Assembly (NCBI GenBank): GCA_013180625.2
Contig: SNVD02006192.1
Coordinates: 179,341 to 243,340 of the forward strand
Direction of reading: 5' to 3'
DNA length: 64,000 nucleotides
Source of the DNA: Boswellia sacra
Lineage: Eukaryota > Streptophyta > Magnoliopsida > Sapindales > Burseraceae
Shown piece by piece: positions 46,950-58,055 of the stretch. Made by a program: the position numbers and the translations under genes. Below the pieces are notes generated by a model. It did no database searches and had not been told where the DNA came from. It saw only the letters and a program-made list of their open reading frames with translations. Numbering within the stretch: position 1 is the stretch's first letter; the number at the start of each line of letters is the position of its first letter.

Positions 46950-47453
46950 AGAACATGCTAGTTTTAATATTATGTTTTTTGTTTAATGCAGATTAGTGCT
47001 TGCAATATCTTTTGCTACTCCATACTAATTTTGAAAAACAAAATATATGCAAAATTTATGTTAACTATTTACGGCGGTTTTTAGGTCGACGCAAAAAATA
47101 TTTTCTAACTATTTACGGCGGTTTCCCATCATCCCATGACAGTTGTACAAAAATTATATAAAATCTTTTTACGTCGGTTTTGTGACTTTTTACGATGGTT
47201 TTTTGTTAGTCATAAATACCCACTTTTTACGGTAGACATAAAACCGTCGTAAAAATGTTTGGTGATTGTTGATCCTGTTTTGTCGCTTGTTTTTGCATCG
47301 AACAACTAAACCACTGTAAAATTGTATTTACGGAGGGCCAAAACCACCGTAAAAGCTTTTACTGCGGTTGATTTTGCAATCATCGCATAACCGCCGCAAA
47401 TAACTATTTATGGCGGTTTTGGCCCGCCGTAAATAGTCCTCCTTGTTGTAGTG
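46950..47453. repeat. 3' subterminal repeats of the Pack-CACTA
   Basis: Repeated TTTACGGCGGTTTT and its complement AAACCGCCGTAAA-type words, about nine copies in both directions. Confidence 0.8.
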
Positions 47454-49990
47454 TTAGGAATGATTTACAAAGCAATGAACACATTAGTCATAGTAAGTTT
47501 ACACATGTATTTGATAGGACAGCTCAAAGTAATCAAAAAGTGAAAATATAGTGCTTAGAACATTGCCAAAGAGCCTTGAAATTGGCAAAAGCAGCTAAGG
47601 CAACATTATGATCTTTACAGCTTAAAACTAAAGTTATTGTTTTCTCATCTACGCTAGTTTACAGCTATATATCCTAGTAAATAGAAAAAAATCATTTCAT
47701 CTAGTAATACTTATTATTATTCAAGAGTCATGTTAAGGGTGTGTTTATAGCAGATTGATTTTGAAAGAAGTAGAAGCATGCATTACAATTGTTTCATTGG
47801 AGTTTTAGGTTCTATTCAAATGAATCCATCCATGCATTTTTCAAAGAGTTGTTCTATTTTTATTTTTTGATAAACTTAAAGCTGTTGCACTACTTATGAG
47901 GTGGTAAGAACTAGGCTGCTTAAAGACTTTTATCAAGTATCTATTTATTTGCTTTAAAAAATCATGAAATGTGACATTTTCAAGTTTTTTTTAGCTTTTA
48001 TTTCCTTGATTTGACAATGCCTAACTGATGCTATATTGGCCTGTGATTGATTTCATACCAAATGTTTGAAGAAGTTCTTATCATAATGATTTAATATGAT
48101 TTTTTCAGCTTCCACAAATCTTATTTCACGGCTCACAAATTTCCTCTTTACCATTGCATATATTTTGCGGATAACAATTGACAATGGCAGAAAAAAAGGT
48201 TCAAAGGTCAACATTTTTTCAGTCACAGCATTTGTAATGAGTCATCAATATTAAAACTAGTTGTTAATCCATCGAGCTCTCTAACTCCCTCTTACATTGC
48301 CAGGGATTTCAATTTATGAGTGAAACATGGCAAATAGGCCTTCTAGTCAAGCTTCGCTATCTCAACTACAGGGTATAGAAGTAGGCTTCACAAAGTAATG
48401 TCTCAAATCTTGAAGTGATTGTCCTCATATCTTTTGACCATTACTGAATATGTTTGTGACTTTCTTTTGCTTTTTTAAAATTTCTAAATTTATGTTTAAT
48501 CTTGGCTAAATTTAATTTTTATGCTAGGAATCAAAATTATTAAAACTAGCCTCAGATTTATCAGTATCCAGTAGCTCAAGAGCTTGGTGGATTATTCTTT
48601 TAGCATGAGTTGTCCTATCTTCCTCTAGATTAGAAGCGCTTCCCAACCTATCCTAGGCTTGCACCAAATAAAGAAAAATTGATAAGTTTACTAGGATAGA
48701 ATGCCTTGTTATTTGATGAATTATATCAATTAACCCCATGAAATAAGTTCCAAATAATATATTACATCATATACCATAACACACTTCATCATGTCTGGTA
48801 CTATTTTTGGAATGAATAGAATACCTTGCTGTTTGTTTGAAATGCAACGTCAATGTGCTAACAAATAAAATGTTACTGGAGATTATAGGAAATAGAATAT
48901 CCACATAGATCTAAAAGAAAATCTGAGAACAAAATAAGATGTCATCATGCATGGTAGAGACTCATGTCAACAAACGGAATAAATTAAGTGCAGAATAGAG
49001 ACTTACACTAAGTTTCCAGGGGAATCTTTAATAGGAGATGTAAATGTCATAAAAACCAACTTAGTAACCAATTTAAATTTAACATAGCGTGGACATACCA
49101 AGCATTTAAAATATAAAATTTTATTATTCAGTTGATGTTGTGGGTTGATTGATTTAAGTCTATGACCTTTGATTTTTGGTTTAATTTAAGTGCAAATTCA
49201 TGTTCACTAATCTTTGTATGTTTAAATTTCTAGAAAGTACTATCTTTAATTGGAAGATCTGATTCCTATAGTAAGCAATCGGAGACTACCTTTAAACAAG
49301 TAAGAATCTTTCACTATTTAGATTTAATTTAGTTCTTGTGATTGTGGACTAGCATATTTCAGCTTTTAAATTACTATCTTAATTGATTTTTCTTTTTATG
49401 TTGAATATCATATAATATTTGATTGATTTTTGGGTTCGGTTTTCTTTTTTAGTTGATTCTCAGTAAAAATTCTTGTTTGCATTCATAACTACATTTACCC
49501 TTAGACCTGTTTAAGAGACTTTAAATAGCTTTATGTTCTATTAACATCATGAATATATGATACTAATAGAACACAACTCTATTAAGGTTTCTTGAATTGT
49601 CCAAAGTGGACAGTTTGGGAATACATAAATCTATTACATAGATTATTTGCTTTTACATTGTTTCACCGATAGAAATTTCAGTGGTATCTTCTCTTGTTCT
49701 TCGAATACATGCTAGATGTTTATTGTTTGTGTTGGACATTGGTCATGCCTATGACACAACACAAATGTATATACATTTATGACATGAACTTGGAGAACTA
49801 AGGGGAGATGCTGCTGAAATTTCTATTGGATTGAGACATTTTGTTGGAGCTCTAATCTATGTTATAGAATGTGTTTTCTTGAATGGGATAGGGCCTTACC
49901 TTTTAGTGTGGAGAAAGAGGATAGGTTTAAGGAGCATGTCTTTGACATGTAAAATAGTAAAAGTTTTAAATTTAATTGTTTCATATTCAG
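47454..49990. other. Copy B: region upstream of the tnp2 gene, no gene recognised
   Basis: Aligns with about 20007-21680 of copy A and then runs past the point where A is deleted. About 390 bp (48846-49235) have no counterpart in A. No coding signal. Confidence 0.7.
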
Positions 49991-50002
49991 GAGGAGGAAG
50001 TA

Positions 50003-53000
50003 ATGGATAGATCATGGATTCAACTTCAATACAGACTTTCCAAGGAATATATTGATGGCATTAAGTCTTTTATGACCATAGCAGAAAATTGCTCGGAGAA
50101 GAGAAATGGTCAAATTAATTGTCCATGTCGTAATTGTATGAATGTATTTTGGAAACCATTGGATGTTGTCGAGAGTCATTTGTATAAACCTGGAATTTTG
50201 CCAACTTATCAATAATGGATCTATCATAGGGAGAAAGCTGACTATGGTTCTTGTAGTAGCTTAAACTTTATAAATGTAGAATCAGAAGTTCATAATGATA
50301 CTAATGTTGAAGATGACTATGATAAGATGTATGATTTGATACATGATACATATGGTCCATCGGTAATGGAAAGGGGTTTTCCAATTGGGGATCTTACACC
50401 ATCATTGGATGAAGAAGATATTCAAAACTTTAGTTTATTTGATGAAGCCAAAAAGAGGTTGTTTGAAGGGGCTAAGATATCAACATTGAATTTTGTCATA
50501 AAGTTGATGCATATAAAATTTATTAATAAGTGGAGTAACAAATCATTTGATATGTTACTTGAATTGTTAAATCAAACATTACCCGATAATAATAACCTTC
50601 CAAACTCAATGTATGATGCACAAAAAATGCTGAAGGATATAGGGTTGGGTTATAAAGAAATTCATGCATGCAAGTATGATTATGCTTTGTTTTGGAAGGA
50701 GAATGCAACAAGTGAGAGTTGTCCAATATGCAAGGAACCACGATTTAAACCACACAGTGGTAAGAAGAAAAAGGTTCCACAAAAGGTTTTACGTTATTTC
50801 CCTCTCAAGCCTCGATTACAATGCCTATTTATGTCAAGACATACAACAACTGATATGAGATGACACAAAGAGAAACGATTGGGTGAGGAAGGTGTTCTTA
50901 AACATCCTGCTGATGGTGAAGCATGGAAAGAATTTGATAAGTTGTATCCATGGTTTGCACAAAATCCACGCAATGTGAGGCTAGGTCTTGCTATTGACGG
51001 ATTCAATCCCTTCGGTAACATGCATAACCCATATGGTATGTGGCCTATTATACTTGTGCCATACAATCTCCCATCATGGAAATGCATGAAAGAGACATCT
51101 AGGTTATGTCATTGCTCATCCCAGGACCACGTGCACCTGGGACAGATATTGATATTTACTTGAGACCATTAATTGATGAATTGAAAGAATTATGGAATGT
51201 TGGTGTTGAAACTTATGATGCATATGAAAAAGCCCACTTTCAGATGCATGTAGCAATTTTATGGACCATAAATGACTTTCCAGCTTATGGAAATCTGTCT
51301 GGATGGAGCACCAAAGGTTACAAGGTGTGTCCTGTATACAACGAAGGAACATCTTCTCAATCAATACGAAGTAAAATATGTTATATGGGACATCTCGATT
51401 TTTTCCTTCTGACCATCCATGGAGAAGGAGTACATTACATGATGGTCATTGGGAAAAAAAATGCTCCACAAGAATATTCTGGGTATGACATTCTAAAACA
51501 ATTAGAGATTCTCCTTAATTTGAAACCTGGAAAAAATCCTAACAACAAAGATAGAAAGCGAAGGAGAAAGCCAGAAGAGTTAAATTGGACAAAAAAAAAA
51601 GTATTTTTTTTTTTTGAGTTGGAATATTGGACAACATTGAAACTTCGTCATAATCTTGATGTAATGCATATAGAGAAGAATATATATGATAGTATACTTG
51701 GGACATTATTAAATATTGAAGGTAAAACTAAAGATACTGACAAAGCAAGATTGGAACTAGAAGAGATGGGCCTCAGGAAAGAATTGCATTTACAACAATA
51801 TGGTAATAGATATGTAAAGCCTCATGCTTGTTATGTATTAACAGTGGATGAAAGGAGAAAGTTTTGCCAATTCTTAAAGTGTAAAATTTCCTGATGGATA
51901 CGCATCAAATATTGCCAAGTGTGTAGATGTTAAAGATGGAAAGTTAATGGGTCTAAAAAGCCATGATTGTCATATAATTTTACAAAGACTTCTCCCAATT
52001 GGCATACGCCCTTTTTTACAAAAGGATGTATGCACAGCAATTGTTGAGTTGTGTGATTTCTTTCGACAATTATATGCAAAGACAATAACCAAATCAAACT
52101 TGGATCATCTGGAAAAAGGAATTGTGGTGATACTTTGTAAATTTGAGCGTATCTTTCCACCTGTATTCTTTTATATAATGATCCATTTAGCGATGCATTT
52201 GCCTTGAGAGGCAAAATATGCTGGGCCTGTTGGATTCAGATGGATGTACCCAATTTAACGGTATATTTTATTCATCACAAATTTAATGTTTGTGCTTCAC
52301 ATAAATTATATATTACAATTTAATTATAGTTTAATTATTTTTATATGACAGGGCCTTAGGTAGATATAAGAGCTTTGTCAAGAACAAAGCTTATCCTGAA
52401 GGGTCAATTGCAAAAGCTTACATTGACAGTGAAGCGATGAATTTTTGTTCAATGTATTTGCAACAAATTGAAACAAAATTCACTCTTGATGATCGAATTA
52501 ATGATGGTGGAGAACGTGATAGGGGAATATCAGTTTTCTCCTAAAGAGTTAGAGCATTTGGATTCAATGGATCCAAACTACTCTCTGTATCAGAGATTAA
52601 CAAACTTCATTGGTATGTTTTAAACAATTATGATGAAGTGCAACCATACCTTCAGTAAGTTATTCACTTTACACATTTTCTAAAATGTGATTTTTTTTTT
52701 GTTCTTTGTGTTTATAAATATCTAATATGCAAAATATCATTTATGTAGGCAACACATGATTATTTTACAAAAGGAAGGTGGAACAAATTTGAATATATTG
52801 CAACAAAAATACTTTCTTGAGTGGTTTAAGAAACATGTGAGTGATATTTAAATATAATTTGTGTTAAATTATTAATTTAATCAAGGCTTTAATAACAATA
52901 TTTGCGTTGTAGATAATGGAGTTGCATGATCGTGGATCTCCAATGATAGGTGACTATTTGTATGCATTGGCATGTGGACCTGATATGAGGGTGAAATATT

Positions 53001-53620
53001 TTTTTGGATGTGATGTTAATGGGGTCTGTTATTGTATCCAAGAAAGAGATGATGCACTTACCACCCAAAATAGTGGAGTATCAGTGCCTGGTGAACATGA
53101 TGGAACAAAAATTGATTTTTATGGGTCATTATCAAGTGTCATTGTATTAGAATATAAGAAGGATAATGAAGTTGTTCTATTTCACTGTAAATGGTACGAC
53201 TCTAATCCTAAAATGAAGAGGATTCACCATCATTATCATCTTCTATCCATTAATGTTTCTCGAACTTGGTATAATGAAGATTCTTATATTCTAGCAACTC
53301 AAGCACAACAAGTAATATTTATTGATGATCCAAAACTTGGGGAAGGGTGGAAAGTGGTGGACAAAATAGAACGTAGGGGTTTATGGGATACTCAAGAGAA
53401 GGATGAGATAAATCAAGTACAAATTGAGGTGAATGATGAATCAATAGATCATACTTTTTCATTTCAGCAAGATGAATTGGATGTTGGCCTATTCACTAGA
53501 AATGATGTTAATCCAGAAGAGGTTGATGTCCCCATTGCAAGAATAGGAGCAAGTAGAAGGGAAAATGTATTAGATGATTTTATATGTGATGAGATAGATG
53601 AGGAAGATGAAAGTGGCTAA
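50003..53620 (+). pseudogene. CACTA transposase (tnp2/TNPD type), copy B
   Basis: ATG at 50003 (MDRSWIQLQYRLSKEYIDGI), 12 bp into an exon after a TTCAG acceptor. Domains in order: transposase-associated domain with CPCRNCMNVF (about 50125-50160); tnp2 core with CPICKEPRFK, LKHPADGEAW, VRLGLAIDGFNPFGNMH, WPIILVPYNLPSWKCMKE, LIPGPRAPGTDIDIYLRPLI and LRHNLDVMHIEKNI; DUF4218 (GLKSHDCHIILQRLLPIGIR, about 51948-52210); exons 52352-52654 and 52749-52836; DUF4216 in the last exon 52913-53620 (VKYFFGCDVNGVCYC). Breaks: TAA at 50213, TGA at 50861 (a lost Trp), frameshifts at about 51090 and 51880, stops at about 52205 and 52540. Would cut and rejoin the element ends; inactive here. Confidence 0.93.
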
Positions 53621-53787
53621 GGCACTACAATGTCATATTGATACTAATGTTGGACTAGATTAATGGTAATTGTTCATGAGTATTTGTGTTTAAATAATAT
53701 ATGATCATGTTTTTCTTATGTTTTAAGATAATATTATTGTTAAAAAATATAGTTATGTAATTAATACATATTTTTTTTGTGTTCCAG

Positions 53788-53935
53788 ATGGTTCTAGATG
53801 GCAAAAAGAAATAAAAAAATCTCAACAGTCAAGGGATTGCCAATATTAATACACAAGAGGTGACTGAAAGTCTAATAGAAGTCCAAAATACCTCCAGTAA
53901 ACTGATTTCTACATTTTGCACGTATACATTTTTGG
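53788..53935 (+). pseudogene. Remnant of exon 1 of the tnpA-like gene, copy B
   Basis: ATGGTTCTAGATGGCAAAAA aligns with the start of the copy A gene at 21853, as does the intron before it. It has a stop after eight codons. At about 53920 the homology jumps to sequence matching A after its last exon (GGCACTTAT at 23801 and AATGTTAAATTTC at 24130), so roughly 1.9 kb holding exons 2-6 is deleted. Confidence 0.85.
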
Positions 53936-55178
53936 CACTTATCATCATATTTATGTAATGTTAAATTTCTTTGTACTAATTTTATATAATATTGTATAAT
54001 GAAGCATATATATGATGTTACAATTTAGATTTTATGATTTGTGAATTTCTATGATTTCATTTAATATTTTGATTTTTATAATTTGCATAACTTTTGTGCA
54101 CAACATTGAAGAAGCAGGTCTAATAAGCATATTAATGATGAAAATGAAATACAAATAACCAAAAAAAAAGATTGAAAAATTCAAAGCTTTTTGCAACCAA
54201 AAAATGGTCGCAAAAAATAGTAATTTGCACAAAATTATTGTCAGAAAAAACTATTTGTTTATTCAACTATTTTGCGGCAAACTTTTTCTCAAAATAAATA
54301 TATCTTGCGACGAAAATTTTGTCACAATATGTAATTTAATAATCTCTCAACCATTTTGCGACAAAATATTTCCTCTTAAAAGGATGGCCACGATAGTTTT
54401 ACATTTTTTTGCGACAAAATTATTATCGCAAAATATACTTTCTACGACAAAACAATTGTCACCATAGGCGATTCAAATTGACTAAAATCTCTCGCGACAA
54501 TTTAATTTTGTAGTAAAATCCCTTTTTTGCGATGAAAATATTGTCATAAAATGTAATTTGCATTGTATCAAATATATTGCAACAAATATTTTCTCACAAA
54601 AAGCGCCCTTCAGTGACAAAATTGTTGTCACAATAGGCAATATTCATTATGGTGCACATATTGGGACCAAATATTTCTCTCTAAAGGCAGTTTATTGCAA
54701 CGAATATCTTGCCTCGAAATGGCATCTCTATTGTTTTGTATGATGTCTTTTGCGACAAAAATTTTTTCGCAAAATAAGCTTTTTTGTGAGGAAAAGTGGT
54801 TACAATATATTCAGACGACTTTAAATATCTGTTGCTATATCGCTCATATTGCAACCACAATTTCTTGCAAATAACTATAGGTAGTCACTAATGGTCCTCT
54901 TTTGCGACGAAAGATTCATCGTGAAAGACCAAATAACTAAATGGCCGCTTTTTTGTGGCAAAATTTTGGTTGCCATACACATATTTTAGTGAGGAAATTG
55001 TTGTCGCAATAAGTTTTATTGCGACAAAATTTTGTTTTCTCGCAAAAAAACTTATTGCGACTCACATATTGCGACTATTCCGTGACGGAGTTGATTTTGT
55101 CGCAAAAAGTTTTTACGACAAAATTTTTTCTTTTTGCGGCAAAAAATTTTGTCGCAAAAGATCATATTTCCTGTAGTG
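53936..55178. repeat. 3' terminal region of the composite CACTA with subterminal repeats
   Basis: From about 54190 the motif TTGCGACAAAA/TTTTGTCGCAA recurs some 25 times in both directions up to the terminal CTGTAGTG at 55178. ORFs here are repeat artefacts. Confidence 0.85.
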
Positions 55179-55181
55179 GTA

Positions 55182-55870
55182 ATTAGGAGGATCATATACC
55201 ATTTGTAGAATTTGCATACAAAAACAATTACCAATCAAGCATTAGAATGACACCTTTTGTGGCACTTAATGGTAGGCCGTCTAGGTCTCCTTTATGTTGG
55301 GTAGAAGTGGGAGAAGCTACCTTATTAGGACCCAAGCTTGTATGAGAGACAACAAAAAAGGTGAAGTTGATAAGCCAACATTTACTTATAGCTCGTAGTC
55401 GAGAGAAAAGCTATGCAGACACAAGGAGATGACCGTTAGAATTCAAAGTGGGTGACCATGTGTTTTTAAAAGTGTCTCTGTGTAAAGGCTGATGCGTTTT
55501 GGACAAAAAGGTAAACTAGCTCCACGCTACGTTGGCCCATTTGAAATTCTAAGATGGGTTCACGAAGTAGCTTATGAGCTAGCATTGCCACCACGATTAT
55601 CAGGAATTCATAACACATTTCATGTATTGATGCTAAGGAAGTATGAGTCTTACTCCAATCCACATTTACTGGATTGGAGTGAGTTAGATATTCAACAAGA
55701 TATTTCATATGAAGAGGCTCGTATTCAAATCTTGGACACAAGAGAGTAAGTCATACGTGGCAAGACCATTTGTTAGTCAAAGTCTTATGGAAGCATCATG
55801 GCGCTGAAGAGGCCCCATGGGAGTTAGAGTCAAAGATAAAAAGAAAGTATCTTGAATTTTTGAATGCAAG
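55182..55870 (+). pseudogene. Chromovirus integrase C-terminus and chromodomain-like tail
   Basis: Directly continues the frame cut at 14710: NQEDH-like start, then FAYKNNYQ-like, SIRMTPFVALNGR, SPLCWVEVGE. Later RFGQKGKLAPRYVGPFEIL, LPPRLSGIHNTFHVLMLRKY and, after a TAA at 55747, LVKVLWKHHGAEEAPWELES, the aromatic C-terminal segment of chromoviruses. Stops at about 55342, 55430 and 55491 break it. The C-terminal domain helps direct insertion into chromatin. Confidence 0.88.
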
Positions 55871-55918
55871 AGGTAATTTCTTACTCATATTTTCAAATTT
55901 TGAAGACGAAATTTTTTT

Positions 55919-55931
55919 TAGGAGGGTAGGT
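55919..55931 (+). other. Polypurine tract of the chromovirus
   Basis: AGGAGGGTAGG immediately precedes the 3' LTR, after a T-rich run. Confidence 0.8.
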
Positions 55932-58050
55932 TGTAGAATTTCACAAAAAAGATATATATATATATATATATATTACAAATTTTAGAAACTATCTCTAAGG
56001 GTATTTGAGTAATTTTATTTGAATTTGATGGGCTTTAGGCCATGAAATAGTTATAAAACATGGTTAATAAATGAGGATTGGATTGAATTATATTTGTGGG
56101 CTTGTGTTAGAATTTGGTAAGGATGAAATGGGCTTCGATTTGAAGTAAGTAGATTTAGGCCCATGGGTTAAGGCCTTGTATATATAAAAGACATAAGGGT
56201 TTCAAAAGAGGCATTTTTCTTTCATTTTTGTAATAGAAGAGGGGGTGCTATGGGCTATAGGGAGAGAGGGAAGAAGAAGAGGAGAAAGAGAAGGAAGAAA
56301 AAGAGAAGGAAAAAGGGAAGCGAAAAGGGAAAAGAAAAGGGGTATATAGGCTTGGAAACCAAGTAGGAGTTTTCTAACACTATACTTAAATCTTATAATT
56401 TATTTTTGCTGTTTTAAATGATATGAGTTTGCAACGCATGTGATTTAAATTGATTGTTTATTGATTGGATGATGAATTATTTGTAAAATTATGTGCTTAT
56501 AAAGTGGAGGAGATATTGTTCTTGATGGAAGTCATGTGACTGTTCTATGTTCTTTGAGCTGTTGCATTTTTGTGGACTGTGATTTATTTGATTTTTCTTT
56601 TGTTTAAGAAAATAGACATATAAAGCTTTAAATAACCACTGATTTTATTGAATTTGGATTTAAAATGAAATTTTGACAGTAGAAGTCAAGATTTGGAAAT
56701 TGCATTGTCATCCGAGAGGCTTAGACATTTTGCAAATCTATATCTTTTGAGACTAATTTTGAGATATGTCATTTTTTTTTTGAAAAGTAGACATGTCAAG
56801 CTTTAATTTAGCACTGGTTTCACTAAATTTGGATTTGAAATGGAATTTTAGTGAATTATTGAATATAAATGATAACATTTTGATAGCCATCCGGGATTTG
56901 CAATATGGTTTTGCAAAACTATATGCACTAGATGTTAATTCTGTAAAATTACATTTTTACCTTATAATAGACTTCATAAACTTTCATGTGCTAGTCGAAT
57001 CACCTAAAAATCATTTTTCTACACTTTTTGGTGATTTTTCTAATTTTAGCTTGAAACACTGAAAATTTCACTGGTTTAGTGACAGATTTGGATTTTTCAT
57101 AAAAACTGTATTGCCTTGGGTTGAATCTTTCATTTCCAATTGGTCTCACTTAAATTGGTTGAGTGTACAATTTATAGCAAATTTTCAAACTTAAAGATTA
57201 GTAGCTGAATTATGTAGGAGTATGGAATGAATAATATGATTAAAGCTTAGAATTAATTTCTGAGGGTATGGAATTTGGTATTAATAGCTTTTTAAGATAT
57301 GCAGCTAGAAATTGTATTGAAAGGTTTATAAGTATATGTGTTGGACCTTAGATGAGCCATTTCGAATACGGATCTAAGGGGAATGCAGATATGAAATTCT
57401 TAGTGTTGGGCCTTAGATGGACCGTTTTGGATATAGATCAAATGGGAGCGTGAATATAAACTTGAGATGTTAGACCTTGGATGGGCCGTTTGGATGGGGT
57501 TTAGGGAAAATATTAGATGAAAAATTTTAATTGTTAAATGAATAAGTGATACCTTGATGTATGAATGAGAATGATTTTATTACTTATTGTAATAGGTTGT
57601 GTAACTGTGTACTAAGTAATTGTTTGAATGCTTGTGATTTAGTATAATGTTAGAATTTTTTCTATTGGGTTGTATGCTCACCTCCTCCCTCGACAGGTAC
57701 ATAAAATGATATTCATACTAGTGGTGTTCCAGAGCTTTCTTAGGGAGTTTGGATGTTTACATGCATGCGATGGTTTTGGGAAATCTTTTGACTTAGCCTA
57801 GATCGTGATAGGCAATTTTGTTATATAATTAGCAACCTATGTACTAAGTTTAGTCATCGGCGTATGTAAAAGTTTATCTTGAACAAATAGCTAGATGTTG
57901 CAATGGATTCATGTGATATGCGCAAATATGTGTAAATTAGAAAATGATATTGGAAAAAAAAGAAAAAGGGAGATACTAATGATGTCTTTTTATTATTTTC
58001 TTAATTAATCACCCTCAAAGTCTCTAAATAAGAGATTTTAAGGCGTGACG
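55932..58050 (+). repeat. 3' LTR of the chromovirus
   Basis: 2119 bp, starting TGTAGAATTT and ending GGCGTGACG, where the last base has drifted from A. TSD ATATT follows at 58051-58055. Several small deletions compared with the 5' LTR, for example about 60 bp near 57118. Confidence 0.93.
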
Positions 58051-58055
58051 ATATT

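Larger units (their letters stand above)
40936..47453 (+). mobile_element. Pack-CACTA transposon with fragments of at least four host genes, nested in CACTA copy B
   Basis: Ends CACTACAAGAAAGTAAGC and (reverse-complemented) CACTACAACAAGGAGGAC. Flanks CTA (40933-40935) and TTA (47454-47456); the empty site in copy A (20004-20006, CTA) shows the original target, so the right copy mutated. Subterminal repeats are GC-rich (TACGGCGGTTTT at 40970-41040 and 47075-47430), unlike the GCGACAAAA motif of the host CACTA, so it is another family. No transposase. Cargo in order: unidentified 5' ORFs, pyruvate kinase (minus strand), DXR, BOR, PLGG1. All cargo keeps introns, so it was taken up at DNA level. 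Confidence 0.9.
14711..55178 (+). mobile_element. Giant composite CACTA transposon: two fused monomers under one pair of ends
   Basis: Left end CACTACGTGAAAAATAGG at 14711; right end, reverse-complemented, CACTACAGGAAATATGATC; both continue with TTTGCGACAAAATTTTTTGC. Flanked by perfect 3-bp duplications GTA (14708-14710, 55179-55181), and excision rejoins the chromovirus integrase frame. Inside are two diverged copies: A (14711 to about 35230) with a Transposase_24 gene, B (about 35231 to 55178) with a tnp2 transposase gene. Subtracting nested insertions leaves about 20 kb, or two monomers of about 10 kb, a usual size for autonomous CACTA elements. All its genes lie on the plus strand. Neither copy alone encodes both proteins. 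Confidence 0.9.
3257..58050 (+). mobile_element. Ty3/gypsy chromovirus-type LTR retrotransposon (outermost nest level)
   Basis: Two LTRs (3257-5420 and 55932-58050), both starting TGTAGAATT, are flanked by the 5-bp duplication ATATT at 3252-3256 and 58051-58055. Order inside is PBS, gag, protease, RT, RNase H, integrase, C-terminal chromodomain-like segment, polypurine tract, which is the Ty3/gypsy order. The initiator-Met PBS, RVP_2-type protease and C-terminal tail suggest a Tekay/Del-like chromovirus (inferred). Without nested insertions the element is about 8.9 kb. Coding capacity is destroyed by many stops, frameshifts and deletions, and the LTRs differ by roughly a tenth by eye, so it is an old insertion. 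It is interrupted at 7434-9380, 9994-13446 and 14711-55178. Confidence 0.93.

Noticed and set aside
54204..55234. Short ORFs in the CACTA 3' end
   Set aside because: By-products of the GCGACAAAA subterminal repeats.
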